Shown here: positions 1 through 9,666 of the stretch, one piece after another
How the letters are laid out: the number at the start of each line of letters is the position of its first letter
Numbering within the stretch: the first letter of the stretch is position 1
Assembly: GCA_963710745.1 (NCBI GenBank)
Contig: CAVQBP010000023.1
Span: 62,001 to 126,000, forward strand
DNA length: 64,000 bases
Direction of reading: 5' to 3'
Source of the DNA: CAVQBP01 sp963710745
Lineage (GTDB): Bacteria > Bacteroidota > Ignavibacteria > Ignavibacteriales > Ignavibacteriaceae
Program-made: the position numbers and the translations under genes
The notes under the pieces: generated by a model
What the model was told of the DNA's origin: nothing
Seen by the model: the letters and a program-made list of their open reading frames with translations, nothing else
Database searches by the model: none

Positions 1-16
1 ATAAACAAGGGAAATT

Positions 17-337
17 ATGGACAACTTAGCACCAGCGATATTTTATTTGGGACAAAATTATCCCAATCCATTTAAATTCAAAACAACTATTAAATATTGT
101 GTGGCTTATAAAACCAAAATCAGAATAACAATTTACAATTCATGCGGTAAAATGATTAACAAGCTCGTTGATGAAGTTAAGGAACCGGGGACATATGAAA
201 TCGGATTTTCCATATCTGATTTCAGAAAAAGCAGATCACCGGTATCCGGTATCCGGAATCAAGTATCCGGTACTTATTTCTATCAGATGAAAGCCGGGGA
301 TTATTTATCCGAAAAGGAAATGACATTAATCTGGTAG
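17..337 (+). pseudogene. Orphan type IX-like sorting-tail fragment
   Basis: The 106-residue frame is little more than the C-terminal sorting tail seen on secreted proteins elsewhere in this window: QNYPNPF near residue 13, a beta-rich middle ending GTYEIGF, and SGTYFYQMKAGDY near the end. It has no signal peptide and no passenger domain, so it is probably the 3' remnant of a larger secreted-protein gene, although an AAGGGA sequence sits about 8 bases before the ATG. The segment SPVSGIRNQVSG (about residues 74-85) is encoded by an iterated GTATCCGG repeat (238-272) inserted in frame just before the normal SGTYFY motif. Without the passenger it is unlikely to function. Confidence 0.5.
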
Positions 338-476
338 CGATTATTAAATAATTTGTGGGATCTTGCATTCGATTGTTCCAGAGATCTGGTATTAAACATT
401 GTATAATTATTCAATTAAAATGAATATTTCCGGGAATGAACATAAAATTGGTTAACAAATCTAAGGGAGATTGATC

Positions 477-3400
477 ATGAATAAATTAATTAAAATTTCC
501 ATATTAATTTTCACAATCATTTATTCTTATCCTCTTTTTTCACAGGAATTTTCTTTAAGTTCTAAATCGGCTATAGAAAAAGGAAAAATAACGATAAAGA
601 TAAAAGAAGGCGCTAATCGTCTTTACAAAAAGAATAGCAATACATTTTCTTTTGGAATTTCCTCTCTTGATCAAAAAATGAATAAGTATAAAGTCTTTTC
701 ATTAAAGAAAAGATTTAATCACAAACCAATAGCTAAAAACTCAGGTTTGCCTGATCTTTCCAGAATTTATCAAATTGAATTCCCGGCTGATTTGGATATT
801 TCGACCGTGGTAAATGAGTTTTCAACCGATCCGAATGTAGAGTACGCAGAACCGGTTCCGGTTTACTATTTGTTCGGAGGACCCAATGATACCTTATATA
901 GCAAGCAAAGGTATCTTAAAAATATTCAAGCGGAACAAGCCTGGGATATTCATAAAGGTGAAGATGGGGACAGCACAATAACGCTGGCAATAATAGACGG
1001 CGGCTGTAAATATGATCATCCCGATCTTGCTCAAAATATATGGAATAACCTGGGTGAAGATGCCGATGGAGACGGTAAAACTTTTGAATTAATAAATTCA
1101 AAATGGGTGCTTGACCCGGATGACATTAATAATATTGATGATGACGGAAACGGTTATATCGATGATCTTATCGGCTGGAATTTTGAAAACTATAATAATA
1201 ATCCAACGGATAAAGATCCGTATTTTATAGAAGGACATGGTACAGTAGTGGCAGGAATTGCTGCAGCTGTTACAAATAATAGAATTGGTATAGCAAGTAT
1301 AAGTTACAATCTTAAATTAATGCCTGTAAATGGCTGGTATGACGGCATAATCTACGCTGCAGAAAACGGGGCGGATATAATTAATTGCAGCTGGGGCGGG
1401 TTTCAATTTTCAAAAGCCGATAAGGAAGTAATAGATTACGCTTCCGGCTTAGGCAGCATCATTGTTGTCGCTGCGGGAAATGATAATAGTTCGGCTATAT
1501 TTTATCCACAGGGTTATCCATCGGTGATAAGTGTTGCCGGGGTTGATGCTCAGGATGTAAGGGCTTCGTATTCAAATTTTGGCCCAAGCATAGATGTTGC
1601 TGCACCGATAGCATCGATTTCTACTTCAAAAAATAATTACTACACTGAAAGTATTGCCGGAACATCTGTTTGTGCACCAATAGTTACGGGATTAGCCGGC
1701 TTGATCAAATCTTTTCACCCGGACTGGACTAATGAACAGATAGTAAAGCAATTAATTATTACCTCAGATGATATAACTGCCGTCAACCCCAACTTCGAAC
1801 ATTCTCTTGGAACAGGAAGAGTTAATGCTTACCGTGCACTAGCAGAAAGCAATCCGGCAATTACACCTGAACTAAAATTAAGTACTTCATTATTACAAGT
1901 CCTCCAGCCTGTAAATCCGGATTCTGCTATTAGCTTAAGCCTTAGGGTTCAGAACCATTCCCACTTTCTTGATGCAAATCCTCTTACTATTACCCTGACA
2001 TCCGATAATCCCGATGTTCAAATAATTAAAGGTAATTATACCGGTTTACTCCAGGCAAATTCTATTGCAGAACTAACAGATATATTTCAAATTAAATTTG
2101 CTCTGGGTGCCTCAAGTGTTGCCGCAGCTTTTAAATGCAGTATTTCTGCCGATTTGCCTGTTGTTGCCGGATCTGTGTTTGAGTTTGTTCTTCCTGTATA
2201 TACCAATACGCCTTTAATGCTCAATTCCTATAACGTAACCCGTATTGATTCAAATAGAATTTATTTGCACGATATTTCAATTACTAATAAAGGTCAACCA
2301 GAACAGTCTTCATTATCGGTACAGGTGAAGAGTCTTGATAGTTGTACAGTTGCAGAAGAGCATAAATTGATTTGGGGAGGGATCAATTCACTGGAAACAG
2401 TGAAAATGCCGGGAGGATATTTTTTTGATATAAGTAAATGCTCTTCCGATTCCCTTAAATTGATTCTTGAAATATCAAACGGGATAAGTTCCTGGTTCAG
2501 CCAAATTAGTATAAAAATTCCTCCCTTATCCGGTATAAACGGACTAACAACAGTTATGCTTGATGAAGCGAATAACCTGGATAATTGGACCTCATCAAGC
2601 TGGGGTATTACCGGGCAAAAATATGTGTCTTTGCCGTCGTCATTTACAGATTCTCCCGGCGGATATTCAGCTGGTTCATCCTCCCTTGATTACAAAAATC
2701 CACTCAAATCTTTAAATGCTATTCTAGCATTTATTGAGTTCGATTCACAATGGGATATCTATAATATAGGAAATAATCCGGATTATGGTCAGGTGCAATT
2801 ATCAACTAATAATGGATTTACATGGATTCCTTTACCAGGTAGATACTCAAGCTTACTCACAAAAAATGCACCAGTTTATAATGGGCGTCAATATAGCTGG
2901 ATACATGAAATAGTTGATGTTAGTGATTATTTAAATTATCAATTAAAGTTTAGATTTTATTTAGCATCACCATCTATGTACCATTTAGACGGTTTGTATA
3001 TCGATAATATAAAGCTATCGGTTTATGCTTCTCAAATTGGGGAGCAGCCATATCTTGATAAAGCATTTGCCAGGAAGAACCAAGACTCAGTATGGTTCAG
3101 AATAAAATTTACAAATTTTTATGATCATACATTTACGCCAAGGCTTGTTTATGCAAATTTGGAGAGTACAGAAAAAGATTCTTTAATGCTTTATGATGAC
3201 GGTTTACACGGGGACTCTCTCGCTAATGATAATATTTACGGGAATTACATACCCCCAATTCCGGATGAAGGTATTTATAAGGTTGGTATAAGCACAATAG
3301 ACAATAATATTAATAATTATATATATACACCCAATATTTATAGATTCACTACTGCCGGACCATTATCGGTTGACAGTATTTCCTATACAAAACTATCATT

Positions 3401-3971
3401 AGTCCGTTACAACATAAAACCTTATATAAGAAATCACGGCAGCACATCAACAATTACAAAAGTTAATATAAATATTTTATGTGATGATCCATGGGTATTA
3501 CCAGCGAGCCGAATTATGAGTTTTCCCGATGTTCCGCCGGATTCGCTTGTAGGTTTAACCGACTGGGTTAGAATTCAATGCAATCCCCAGTTCCCAGGAT
3601 ATTTCAATTTAAAGTTTGAAATAATTAGCGATGGCTGGACTTACTGGACTGATTCAGTGCGGTTAGTAGTTTCTACAGTTGGAATTGATGAGCAAGCAAA
3701 TCTGCAGTTAACTTTTAACCTTGAACAGAACTACCCCAATCCCTTCAACCCAATAACAAAAATAAAATATTCGATACCAAAACAATCTTATGTAACGCTA
3801 ATAATATATAATATCCTCGGGAGAGAAGTTACAATGTTAGTTAATGAAGAAAAATCTGCCGGGGATTATGAGGCAACATGGGATGCAAAGAACTTTGCGA
3901 GCGGAGTATACTTTTATAAAATAATTGCAGGAGATTTTGTACAGGTAAAGAAGATGGTCTTGCTGAAATGA
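477..3971 (+). CDS. Secreted subtilisin-like (S8) serine protease with C-terminal sorting tail
   Basis: A 1164-residue secreted protease. I chose the ATG at 477, which follows AAGGGAG at about 8 bases, over an in-frame TTG at 471. The order is: signal peptide (about 1-23, ending YPLFSQ); propeptide-like region; S8 catalytic domain with Asp174 in IIDGG, His254 in GHGTVVAG, the oxyanion Asn in AAGNDN and Ser397 in GTSVCAP; long Ig-like/beta-sandwich regions including a choice-of-anchor-like stretch; and a final sorting tail (QNYPNPFNP ... SGVYFYKIIAGDF). All catalytic residues are present. The tail implies outer-membrane export by a type IX-like route and cell-surface or released activity. Family knowledge gives the activity; the substrate is unknown. 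Confidence 0.93.
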   Translation: MNKLIKISILIFTIIYSYPLFSQEFSLSSKSAIEKGKITIKIKEGANRLYKKNSNTFSFGISSLDQKMNKYKVFSLKKRFNHKPIAKNSGLPDLSRIYQIEFPADLDISTVVNEFSTDPNVEYAEPVPVYYLFGGPNDTLYSKQRYLKNIQAEQAWDIHKGEDGDSTITLAIIDGGCKYDHPDLAQNIWNNLGEDADGDGKTFELINSKWVLDPDDINNIDDDGNGYIDDLIGWNFENYNNNPTDKDPYFIEGHGTVVAGIAAAVTNNRIGIASISYNLKLMPVNGWYDGIIYAAENGADIINCSWGGFQFSKADKEVIDYASGLGSIIVVAAGNDNSSAIFYPQGYPSVISVAGVDAQDVRASYSNFGPSIDVAAPIASISTSKNNYYTESIAGTSVCAPIVTGLAGLIKSFHPDWTNEQIVKQLIITSDDITAVNPNFEHSLGTGRVNAYRALAESNPAITPELKLSTSLLQVLQPVNPDSAISLSLRVQNHSHFLDANPLTITLTSDNPDVQIIKGNYTGLLQANSIAELTDIFQIKFALGASSVAAAFKCSISADLPVVAGSVFEFVLPVYTNTPLMLNSYNVTRIDSNRIYLHDISITNKGQPEQSSLSVQVKSLDSCTVAEEHKLIWGGINSLETVKMPGGYFFDISKCSSDSLKLILEISNGISSWFSQISIKIPPLSGINGLTTVMLDEANNLDNWTSSSWGITGQKYVSLPSSFTDSPGGYSAGSSSLDYKNPLKSLNAILAFIEFDSQWDIYNIGNNPDYGQVQLSTNNGFTWIPLPGRYSSLLTKNAPVYNGRQYSWIHEIVDVSDYLNYQLKFRFYLASPSMYHLDGLYIDNIKLSVYASQIGEQPYLDKAFARKNQDSVWFRIKFTNFYDHTFTPRLVYANLESTEKDSLMLYDDGLHGDSLANDNIYGNYIPPIPDEGIYKVGISTIDNNINNYIYTPNIYRFTTAGPLSVDSISYTKLSLVRYNIKPYIRNHGSTSTITKVNINILCDDPWVLPASRIMSFPDVPPDSLVGLTDWVRIQCNPQFPGYFNLKFEIISDGWTYWTDSVRLVVSTVGIDEQANLQLTFNLEQNYPNPFNPITKIKYSIPKQSYVTLIIYNILGREVTMLVNEEKSAGDYEATWDAKNFASGVYFYKIIAGDFVQVKKMVLLK

Positions 3972-3981
3972 GCATTCTTGT

Positions 3982-4029
3982 AAGATGACATCTTTTCACA
4001 GCAAGTTCAGATCTAAAAGATGTCATCTT
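3982..4029 (+). terminator. Perfect 15-bp inverted repeat downstream of the S8 protease
   Basis: The arms AAGATGACATCTTTT (3982-3996) and AAAAGATGTCATCTT (4015-4029) are exact reverse complements around an 18-base loop, starting 11 bases after the protease stop. The right arm ends in only a short T run, so this is a plausible transcription-ending hairpin but could also be a protein-binding palindrome. Confidence 0.55.
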
Positions 4030-4348
4030 TACAATCTGAAAGGTCATCAATCTCCGGAGTTAAACTTCTGAAAACAATAGTAAACCCCGGAGTCTCATTC
4101 CACTTTAAGCGTTTTTCGCTTTATTTTTGTGAGCTCCCCTCTTTCGATTTTTTCCAGACAGTCTTTTATTTTTTATCTGATTATATTAATTTGCTTCAAG
4201 CATAAGATTTTATGGGGAATATTTTAAGCTTAACGCTTTGCTTCACTAAGAGGGAATTCTTTTTACCAGGTTTTCGAATAATTTTTTTTGAAATCTCAAT
4301 TAACAGATTCTCAGTTTAATATTATCCATTCAAAAACAGGAGAGTAAA

Positions 4349-4753
4349 ATGAGAAACACAATTGTTTTAATGTTAGGAATCATCATAATCCTGCTTATTA
4401 TTTTATCAATATGGGGAGGAATAAATTTCGCCGAAATAAAAGAAAAGGTAAATTCAGTGAATACCGGTTTAACTGTAACACAGGACAGTATAAAAGAGAC
4501 AATTAAAAATATAAATGAAGCCAGGAATGCAATTTCCGAAGCAAAGGAAAGTATTGAATCGGCAAACCTTGATCTGGAGAAGTTAAATATCAAGCTGGAC
4601 AAAGAATTTATGGATATCATAAGAAAAGTTAAGCTGCTTCAAGAAAACAAGAGTCTTTTAGCTGAAAAAATTGAGAGCATAAAAAAGGATATTCCCGGCG
4701 ATCTGAAAGTACTCAGAGAACCCAGCTATCAAAAAATAGGAGGTTCAAAATGA
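4349..4753 (+). CDS. Small membrane-anchored coiled-coil protein
   Basis: A 134-residue protein of no family I recognise. Residues 5-23 form one strongly hydrophobic segment (IVLMLGIIIILLIILSIWG). The rest is charged, heptad-like helix (about residues 28-115), as in LemA-, Tar-linker- or MCE-like membrane stalks. CAGGAGAG lies about 6 bases before the ATG. Its stop overlaps the next start (ATGA at 4750-4753), so the two are almost certainly translated together and may form one membrane complex. Function unknown. Confidence 0.75.
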   Translation: MRNTIVLMLGIIIILLIILSIWGGINFAEIKEKVNSVNTGLTVTQDSIKETIKNINEARNAISEAKESIESANLDLEKLNIKLDKEFMDIIRKVKLLQENKSLLAEKIESIKKDIPGDLKVLREPSYQKIGGSK

Positions 4754-5313
4754 AACTTATTTATTTACTGTCGCTGGGATTTTTACTTTCAATTGTTGTC
4801 AGCAATCTTTCTCCTGCACAGCAAAAATCTTCAAAAGATGTCCCGGAAATTTCATTCAATGATAATACCATTGACAACGGTTTTAACAGAATATTTTTAT
4901 TAATGCCCGGCGAGCAGATAATCATAAACAATTTATGCTCTTCCGAAGAGATAGCAATCGGATTTAAAAGTTATGTTGACATCTCAAACAAGCTTGCACT
5001 GTTTTATCAGAATAGTGACAGCATATCATTAAAAATTATATCCGAATATAAGAATATTGATCATACTATTAATAATATAGGCATTGGTTTAAAAATGATT
5101 TCGGATGACCTGCATAAAGTAAACTTGCAGCGGTCAATTGAATTGCTGAACAAATCAGGTGTTACACTTGAAAATTCCAATAAAAAGCTCGAAGATGCAG
5201 TTGAAAAATTAAATGAGATAAACTCAGATCTTACAGGTTTTTATTTTGGAAATCTCTGGAGTATTTTGATTGCAGGAATTGCTGGATTTGCCGCGGGCGC
5301 TTTAATCTTCTAA
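4750..5313 (+). CDS. Secreted/membrane coiled-coil protein, partner of the upstream gene
   Basis: A 187-residue protein with an N-terminal signal peptide (about 1-23, ending LSPAQQ), a mostly helical middle with coiled-coil character (about 95-160) and a C-terminal hydrophobic segment (WSILIAGIAGFAAGALIF), which would anchor it by its tail. It starts inside the stop codon of the preceding gene, indicating translational coupling. It has no enzyme motifs and no recognised family. The pair looks like two interacting envelope proteins. Confidence 0.72.
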   Translation: MKLIYLLSLGFLLSIVVSNLSPAQQKSSKDVPEISFNDNTIDNGFNRIFLLMPGEQIIINNLCSSEEIAIGFKSYVDISNKLALFYQNSDSISLKIISEYKNIDHTINNIGIGLKMISDDLHKVNLQRSIELLNKSGVTLENSNKKLEDAVEKLNEINSDLTGFYFGNLWSILIAGIAGFAAGALIF

Positions 5314-5344
5314 AGGATCTGAAATAATCGGAAAACTAAAGCCG

Positions 5345-5587
5345 CTAAAGTGCAGCAGGAGCTTTCAGGTAATCATGCACAAAATGAATAGTTACTGCTC
5401 CCTCTCCTACTGCAGATGCAACTCTCTTAACTGATCCGAACCTGACATCACCTGCAGCAAATATAACGGGCATTGATGTTTCGAATTTCATCGGCAGCCT
5501 TTTGGAGATCCTGCCGTATCTGGTGCCCGTTAAATCATCCCCTGTTAATATAAATCCATTTTTATCGCGTTCTATAAATTCAGCAGA
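5345..5587 (-). pseudogene. 3' remnant of a thioredoxin-reductase-like gene
   Basis: Translation of the minus strand gives an 80-codon open stretch ending at a stop at 5345-5347. It contains FAAGDVRFGSVKR followed by VASAVGEGAVTIHFVHDYL. This is the characteristic C-terminal FAD-binding motif and last helix of thioredoxin-reductase-like flavoproteins, including the fused CNMP- or receiver-type TrxB proteins. The NADP domain, the redox CxxC and the N-terminal FAD domain are absent, and an in-frame stop precedes the fragment. It is a decayed gene end, not a working enzyme. Confidence 0.8.
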
Positions 5588-5670
5588 TCAAGAATAGAAG
5601 TAATTTTCTGAGTAACACACTGAAGTAAAAAAAGTTCTTTTAATCTTTGTTCATGGTTTTCCTGTTTCAT
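5572..5670 (-). pseudogene. Possible 5' remnant of a GAF-type sensor gene
   Basis: From an ATG at 5668-5670 the minus strand reads about 32 codons. The wording (LKELFLLQCVTQKITSILDL) resembles the helix leading into a GAF domain in bacterial sensor proteins, then hits a stop. It overlaps, in another frame, the upstream end of the thioredoxin-reductase remnant. The junction therefore looks like a deletion that fused two dying genes. The match is short and the call tentative. Confidence 0.3.
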
Positions 5671-6521
5671 ACTACATTAATTTATATTTGAGAATTTTTG
5701 AAATATAAGGTTTAATAATTTTTATTTAGAATCAGTCAGGATATTGAAAAAAGTTTAAACAATAATAATTTTCTGTTTCTTGACAGATTTCCGTTACTTA
5801 AATATCAGTTTTATTATCTATAGTATTAAAGTGCTCAATATTAAATGTGATTTAATAATAACCGGTATCTCACCAAAAATCTAAAAACCGTTCATGAAGC
5901 AGAATAATGTGAGGAGAAGATAAAACTTTGAGTAGGAACGGAGTGAAGTTAAATCATTTTTTTTATAAAATAAAATAAAAATTATTATTGCAATTAAGCT
6001 GTTTGATTTTTGTATTTCCCTGTTCAAGAGTTTATTTTAACTCAAATTATGCATTAGAAAAAAATTCGCGGCTCAGATTTCCCAATCCGAGCCTAATTTA
6101 AAAATAAATAACTTCAAGACGGGATCCTGATCTACAAAAAGTCTATTGCGTAATTTGGGTTTAATATATTAGGGAAGATAGAATACTCTTAGAAAACCGG
6201 AACTCCGTTAGTAATTCTTTAAACGAAATGATGAGATTTATTAGATGTATTATTTTTAATTAGATTTTAAAAGATATTATGAAACGCAGTGTTAAATTTT
6301 CTTCCTATTTCTAAAATTATTTTAAACGGCACTGACACGAAAAAACATCCTTTAATTGTCTTTTCAATATAATAACTAATATTACCGAATAATGCGATTA
6401 TATATTACCAAAAGAATTTTCTTCATAATACACTATTCAAATTTTCATTCTTTTTAATTATTTCTATCTGGTCTGGATCTTGCTCATATATGCAGAAAAA
6501 TGAAAAATTCGAGATAATATT
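5671..6521. other. AT-rich gene-free stretch
   Basis: About 850 bases with stops in all frames, no hairpin with a T tract and no recognisable gene remnant. It separates the decayed thioredoxin-reductase fragment from the next secreted protein and presumably contains that gene's promoter, which I cannot pinpoint. Confidence 0.5.
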
Positions 6522-7892
6522 ATGAAAAATAATATCCCTTTTCTGGCAATTTTGTTTTTATTTCATTTCCAATTATTGTATTCCCAAACATGGAGTCCAA
6601 TGGGAAGCGGACTGGAATATGGTGTTAATACAATAGTGTATTTTAACGGAAACATTTATGCAGGTTCTGATCTGGTATACCAGTGGAATGGCAATTCATG
6701 GACAGCTGTAACTAACGGTATGAACGGACTTTTTGGTGCAACAGATATAGAGGCTATGGCAGTAAATAATAATACTTTATTTATCGGTGGAACCTTTTTC
6801 GTTCTGACTCCCGATCAGGACTGGTATAATTATGCGGCTAAATTATATAATGGTTCATGGACCACCTGCGGATCAGGACTGGGAAATGACGGCTCGGGAA
6901 TGGATGATATACCATTAGCAATGATTTCTTACGGTGGGGAATTATACACAGGTGGAATGTTTCAGTTCGCCGGGGGTGATCCTCTGAATCAGCAAATTGC
7001 AATGTATATCGCACGATTTGATGGTTCTTACTGGAATCCGGTAGGAGGTGGTCTTAATGAGCACATTACAGACATGACAATTTATAATAATCAATTGATT
7101 GTCTCAGGATATTTCACTGAAGCAGGCAACACAGAAGCAAACTATATTGCAACCTGGGATGGAGGTTCATGGCATGCGCTTGGTTCCGGAATGGCAAGAC
7201 CTTATTTATGTAAAGTAACTGCTTTAGCAGTACATAATGGAGATCTTTATGCCGGAGGTTTATTTGATTCTGCCGGAGGTAAGCCTGCAACTAATATTGC
7301 AAAATGGGATGGAACCAGCTGGTCTGCAGTTGGTGATGGAATAAACGGACAGGTTTATTCTCTTGCATCATATAATGGGAACTTGTATGCAAGCGGTTAT
7401 TTTTTTATCAGTGCAGGAGGACCCGGCAATTATATTACTAAATGGGACGGCTCACAGTGGAGTAATGTTGGAAGCGGTACAGATGCTCCTATTAATTCCT
7501 TTCTAGTACAGGATAATAAACTATATGCAGGAGGCAGCTTTACAATTGCAGGTGGTCAGCCTGCAGAACATATTGCTGTGTTGTCGGATAATGCAGCATC
7601 AGTAAAAAATAATGATAAGTTATCTCCTGATGAATTTTCTCTTTGTCAGAATTATCCTAATCCCTTTAATCCTACAACCAATATTGAATTTCAAATAGCG
7701 AAATCCGGATTTGTCTCATTAAAAATTTATAATACTCTTGGGAAAGAGGTGGCAACACTTGTTAACGAAGAAAGACCTGCGGGAATTTATGATATTAAAT
7801 TCGATGCTTCAAAACTTACAAGCGGAATTTATTTCTATAAACTTCAGAATGATAATCATTCGCAAGTCAAGAAAATGGTAATACTAAAATAA
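6522..7892 (+). CDS. Secreted beta-propeller-like repeat protein with sorting tail
   Basis: A 456-residue protein with a signal peptide (about 1-22, ending LLYSQ). At least six repeats of about 45-55 residues carry the pattern WDGxxWxxVGxGxxGxVxSLAxYNGxLYAGG, as in kelch/galactose-oxidase-like propellers. A sorting tail follows (QNYPNPFNPTT ... GIYFYKLQND). No catalytic residues are evident. It is probably exported by the type IX-like route and displayed on or released from the surface. No clear ribosome-binding sequence precedes the ATG. Partner and ligand unknown. Confidence 0.85.
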   Translation: MKNNIPFLAILFLFHFQLLYSQTWSPMGSGLEYGVNTIVYFNGNIYAGSDLVYQWNGNSWTAVTNGMNGLFGATDIEAMAVNNNTLFIGGTFFVLTPDQDWYNYAAKLYNGSWTTCGSGLGNDGSGMDDIPLAMISYGGELYTGGMFQFAGGDPLNQQIAMYIARFDGSYWNPVGGGLNEHITDMTIYNNQLIVSGYFTEAGNTEANYIATWDGGSWHALGSGMARPYLCKVTALAVHNGDLYAGGLFDSAGGKPATNIAKWDGTSWSAVGDGINGQVYSLASYNGNLYASGYFFISAGGPGNYITKWDGSQWSNVGSGTDAPINSFLVQDNKLYAGGSFTIAGGQPAEHIAVLSDNAASVKNNDKLSPDEFSLCQNYPNPFNPTTNIEFQIAKSGFVSLKIYNTLGKEVATLVNEERPAGIYDIKFDASKLTSGIYFYKLQNDNHSQVKKMVILK

Positions 7893-7941
7893 CATTAATT
7901 AAATGTTCATAGGATTTATTTTGTTTTAAGGGAGATATTGA

Positions 7942-8097
7942 ATGAAACGCCGGTATCATTCGAAATGTATACCGGATCAGAAAAACTTTAGCTGGTATAA
8001 ACTAGCTTCAATAAATAGCCGCTTTAGAATTAATATACCTGAAATTTCTTCTATTGTAGTATTGAAAAAGAAATTTGTCTTGGTTTTATTACCATGA
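7942..8097 (+). CDS. Hypothetical 51-residue protein
   Basis: A short ORF with AAGGGAG about 8 bases before its ATG. The product is basic (starting MKRRYHSK) and ends in a hydrophobic stretch (KKKFVLVLLP). I recognise no family. The good ribosome-binding site is the only support, and it may be the 5' scrap of a lost gene. Confidence 0.25.
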   Translation: MKRRYHSKCIPDQKNFSWYKLASINSRFRINIPEISSIVVLKKKFVLVLLP

Positions 8098-8259
8098 GTT
8101 ATTTTCTTTTTTCGAATATTAATCCCGATCTCCTGAATTAAAAGAGAAAAATTTAATATAGCTTTTTAGTAAACCGATGAAAAAGGAGAAATTAGAAGGC
8201 CTCAGCATCATTAATAATTTTTTTTCGGATGGAAGATATGTAGAGTACTGGAATATTGA

Positions 8260-9612
8260 TCAATTTAAAATCCTAAACTTTTCTTTAATATTTTTCAGAA
8301 TAAAATATTCACCCAGAATACCTGAAGGATATTTGGTTGAATATCCCCTTTTATCTTTTGCTTTAAAATAAAATTTGATATAATCATTAATTGGTTTAAT
8401 AGCTGCAGAACATTTAAAAAAATTATCATCGGATTCTTCCATCTTATATATAGACTCGTCCTTCTGCATATTTATCACATGCAATTCTACACTGGACTTA
8501 AACAGACCAAAACTGCTGAAGACATAAGTCTCTATCTCAGCTTTATTCCCATCATCTGATAACTCCGGAGTATTTGAAAATGCCGGTCCATAATATGTAA
8601 CAGCTTTTTCGGCATCAGGTATTCCCCAGCCATATAAATTATCGGGATTGCCGGCTTTTGAAGATGTCTTCTTGATAGCCTCAACAACCTGCTTCTTGGA
8701 AAGTTCCCGGGTGTGCCGATAAAACAAGTGCAGCTATTCCTGCAGCTATTGGAGCAGATAATGATGTCCCATGGGACCAACCATATTCAGGTTTAAGCTT
8801 TGGATAATAATTTGCAACCCAGACTGCTTCCCCGGTGCAACTATATCGGGTTTTATTCTGCCGTCAACAGTCGGTCCGCAGGAACTAAAAAAAGAATGAT
8901 TTAAATATTTATCTACTGAACCAACCGTTAAAACATTAAATCCGTCTGCTGGTGGTTCAATAATGTGCCATTCTTCCTCGTAATTATTTCCTGCAGAACA
9001 GATAAAAACTATCTCTTTATTAAAAAGACTATCGGCAGCCCTGGTTATTAATGCGGTCCGGCCATTCATTTGGTAAGGGAAATAATAATTAGCATCATCA
9101 AACTTATTAAAACTTAATGATGTAGTAATAATTTTTGCGCCGTTTTCAACCAACCAGCAGGAAGTTTTTACTGCATTTACTTCCTCTTCAGCCAGTCGAA
9201 ATGTAGATTTGTCTGACTTAGCTAAAATAAAATCTGCTCCGTATGCAATTCCAATCAGATCATTTACTTTAAAACCCCCGATTACTGAAAAAACATTTGT
9301 ACCATGATCCAATCCTTTAATATGTTTATAATTTAAAGTTGTAGGTTTGTTTACTGCAAAATCGAATTCTTTAATTATCCTGGTATTTTCAAACACGGAA
9401 TGCTTGGTATAAAAACCCGAACCGAGAATACCTACAGTAATATTCCTACCGGTAATCCCGTATCTATGAAGACGGGTGGTATTAACTATTTTATTTTGTG
9501 TATATGAGTGACCGTAAAAATATCTGTCAGTAGACTTGTTAAGCTCTACAAGGCTCCAAATCAGAATAGAGATTATAAGAGCAGATGCTGCTGCAATTCT
9601 GATATTTTTCAT
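8260..9612 (-). pseudogene. Broken S8 subtilisin-like protease (two frameshifts, catalytic Asp lost)
   Basis: Three overlapping frames together encode an S8 protease of about 450 residues. The N-terminal part (8746-9612) has a membrane/signal segment, the region where the catalytic Asp should lie, the His motif (LDHGTNV) and the oxyanion Asn (CSAGNNY). After a C run at 8830-8833 the frame shifts; the shifted frame contains the Ser motif (SHGTSLSAP). At CCCGGG (8706-8711) it shifts again into the C-terminal part starting ELSKKQVVEAIKK. The motif normally reading ILDSG is ILGSG here (GGT at 9421-9423 on the minus strand), so the catalytic Asp is also gone. No sorting tail is present. The point loss argues for real decay or a catalytically dead lineage rather than sequencing error alone. 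Confidence 0.85.
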
Positions 9613-9666
9613 AAATCGTTTTTAATTATCCATAAAAGCAAATCAGAAATATGAACTGAATATATT

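Noticed and set aside
4020..4205. Plus-strand ORF of 61 codons after the S8 protease
   Set aside because: It begins inside the right arm of the hairpin, has no ribosome-binding site and a random-looking product.
8177..8371. Plus-strand ORF of 64 codons
   Set aside because: It lies antisense to the C-terminal part of the broken S8 protease, which has clear protein similarity; no ribosome-binding site.
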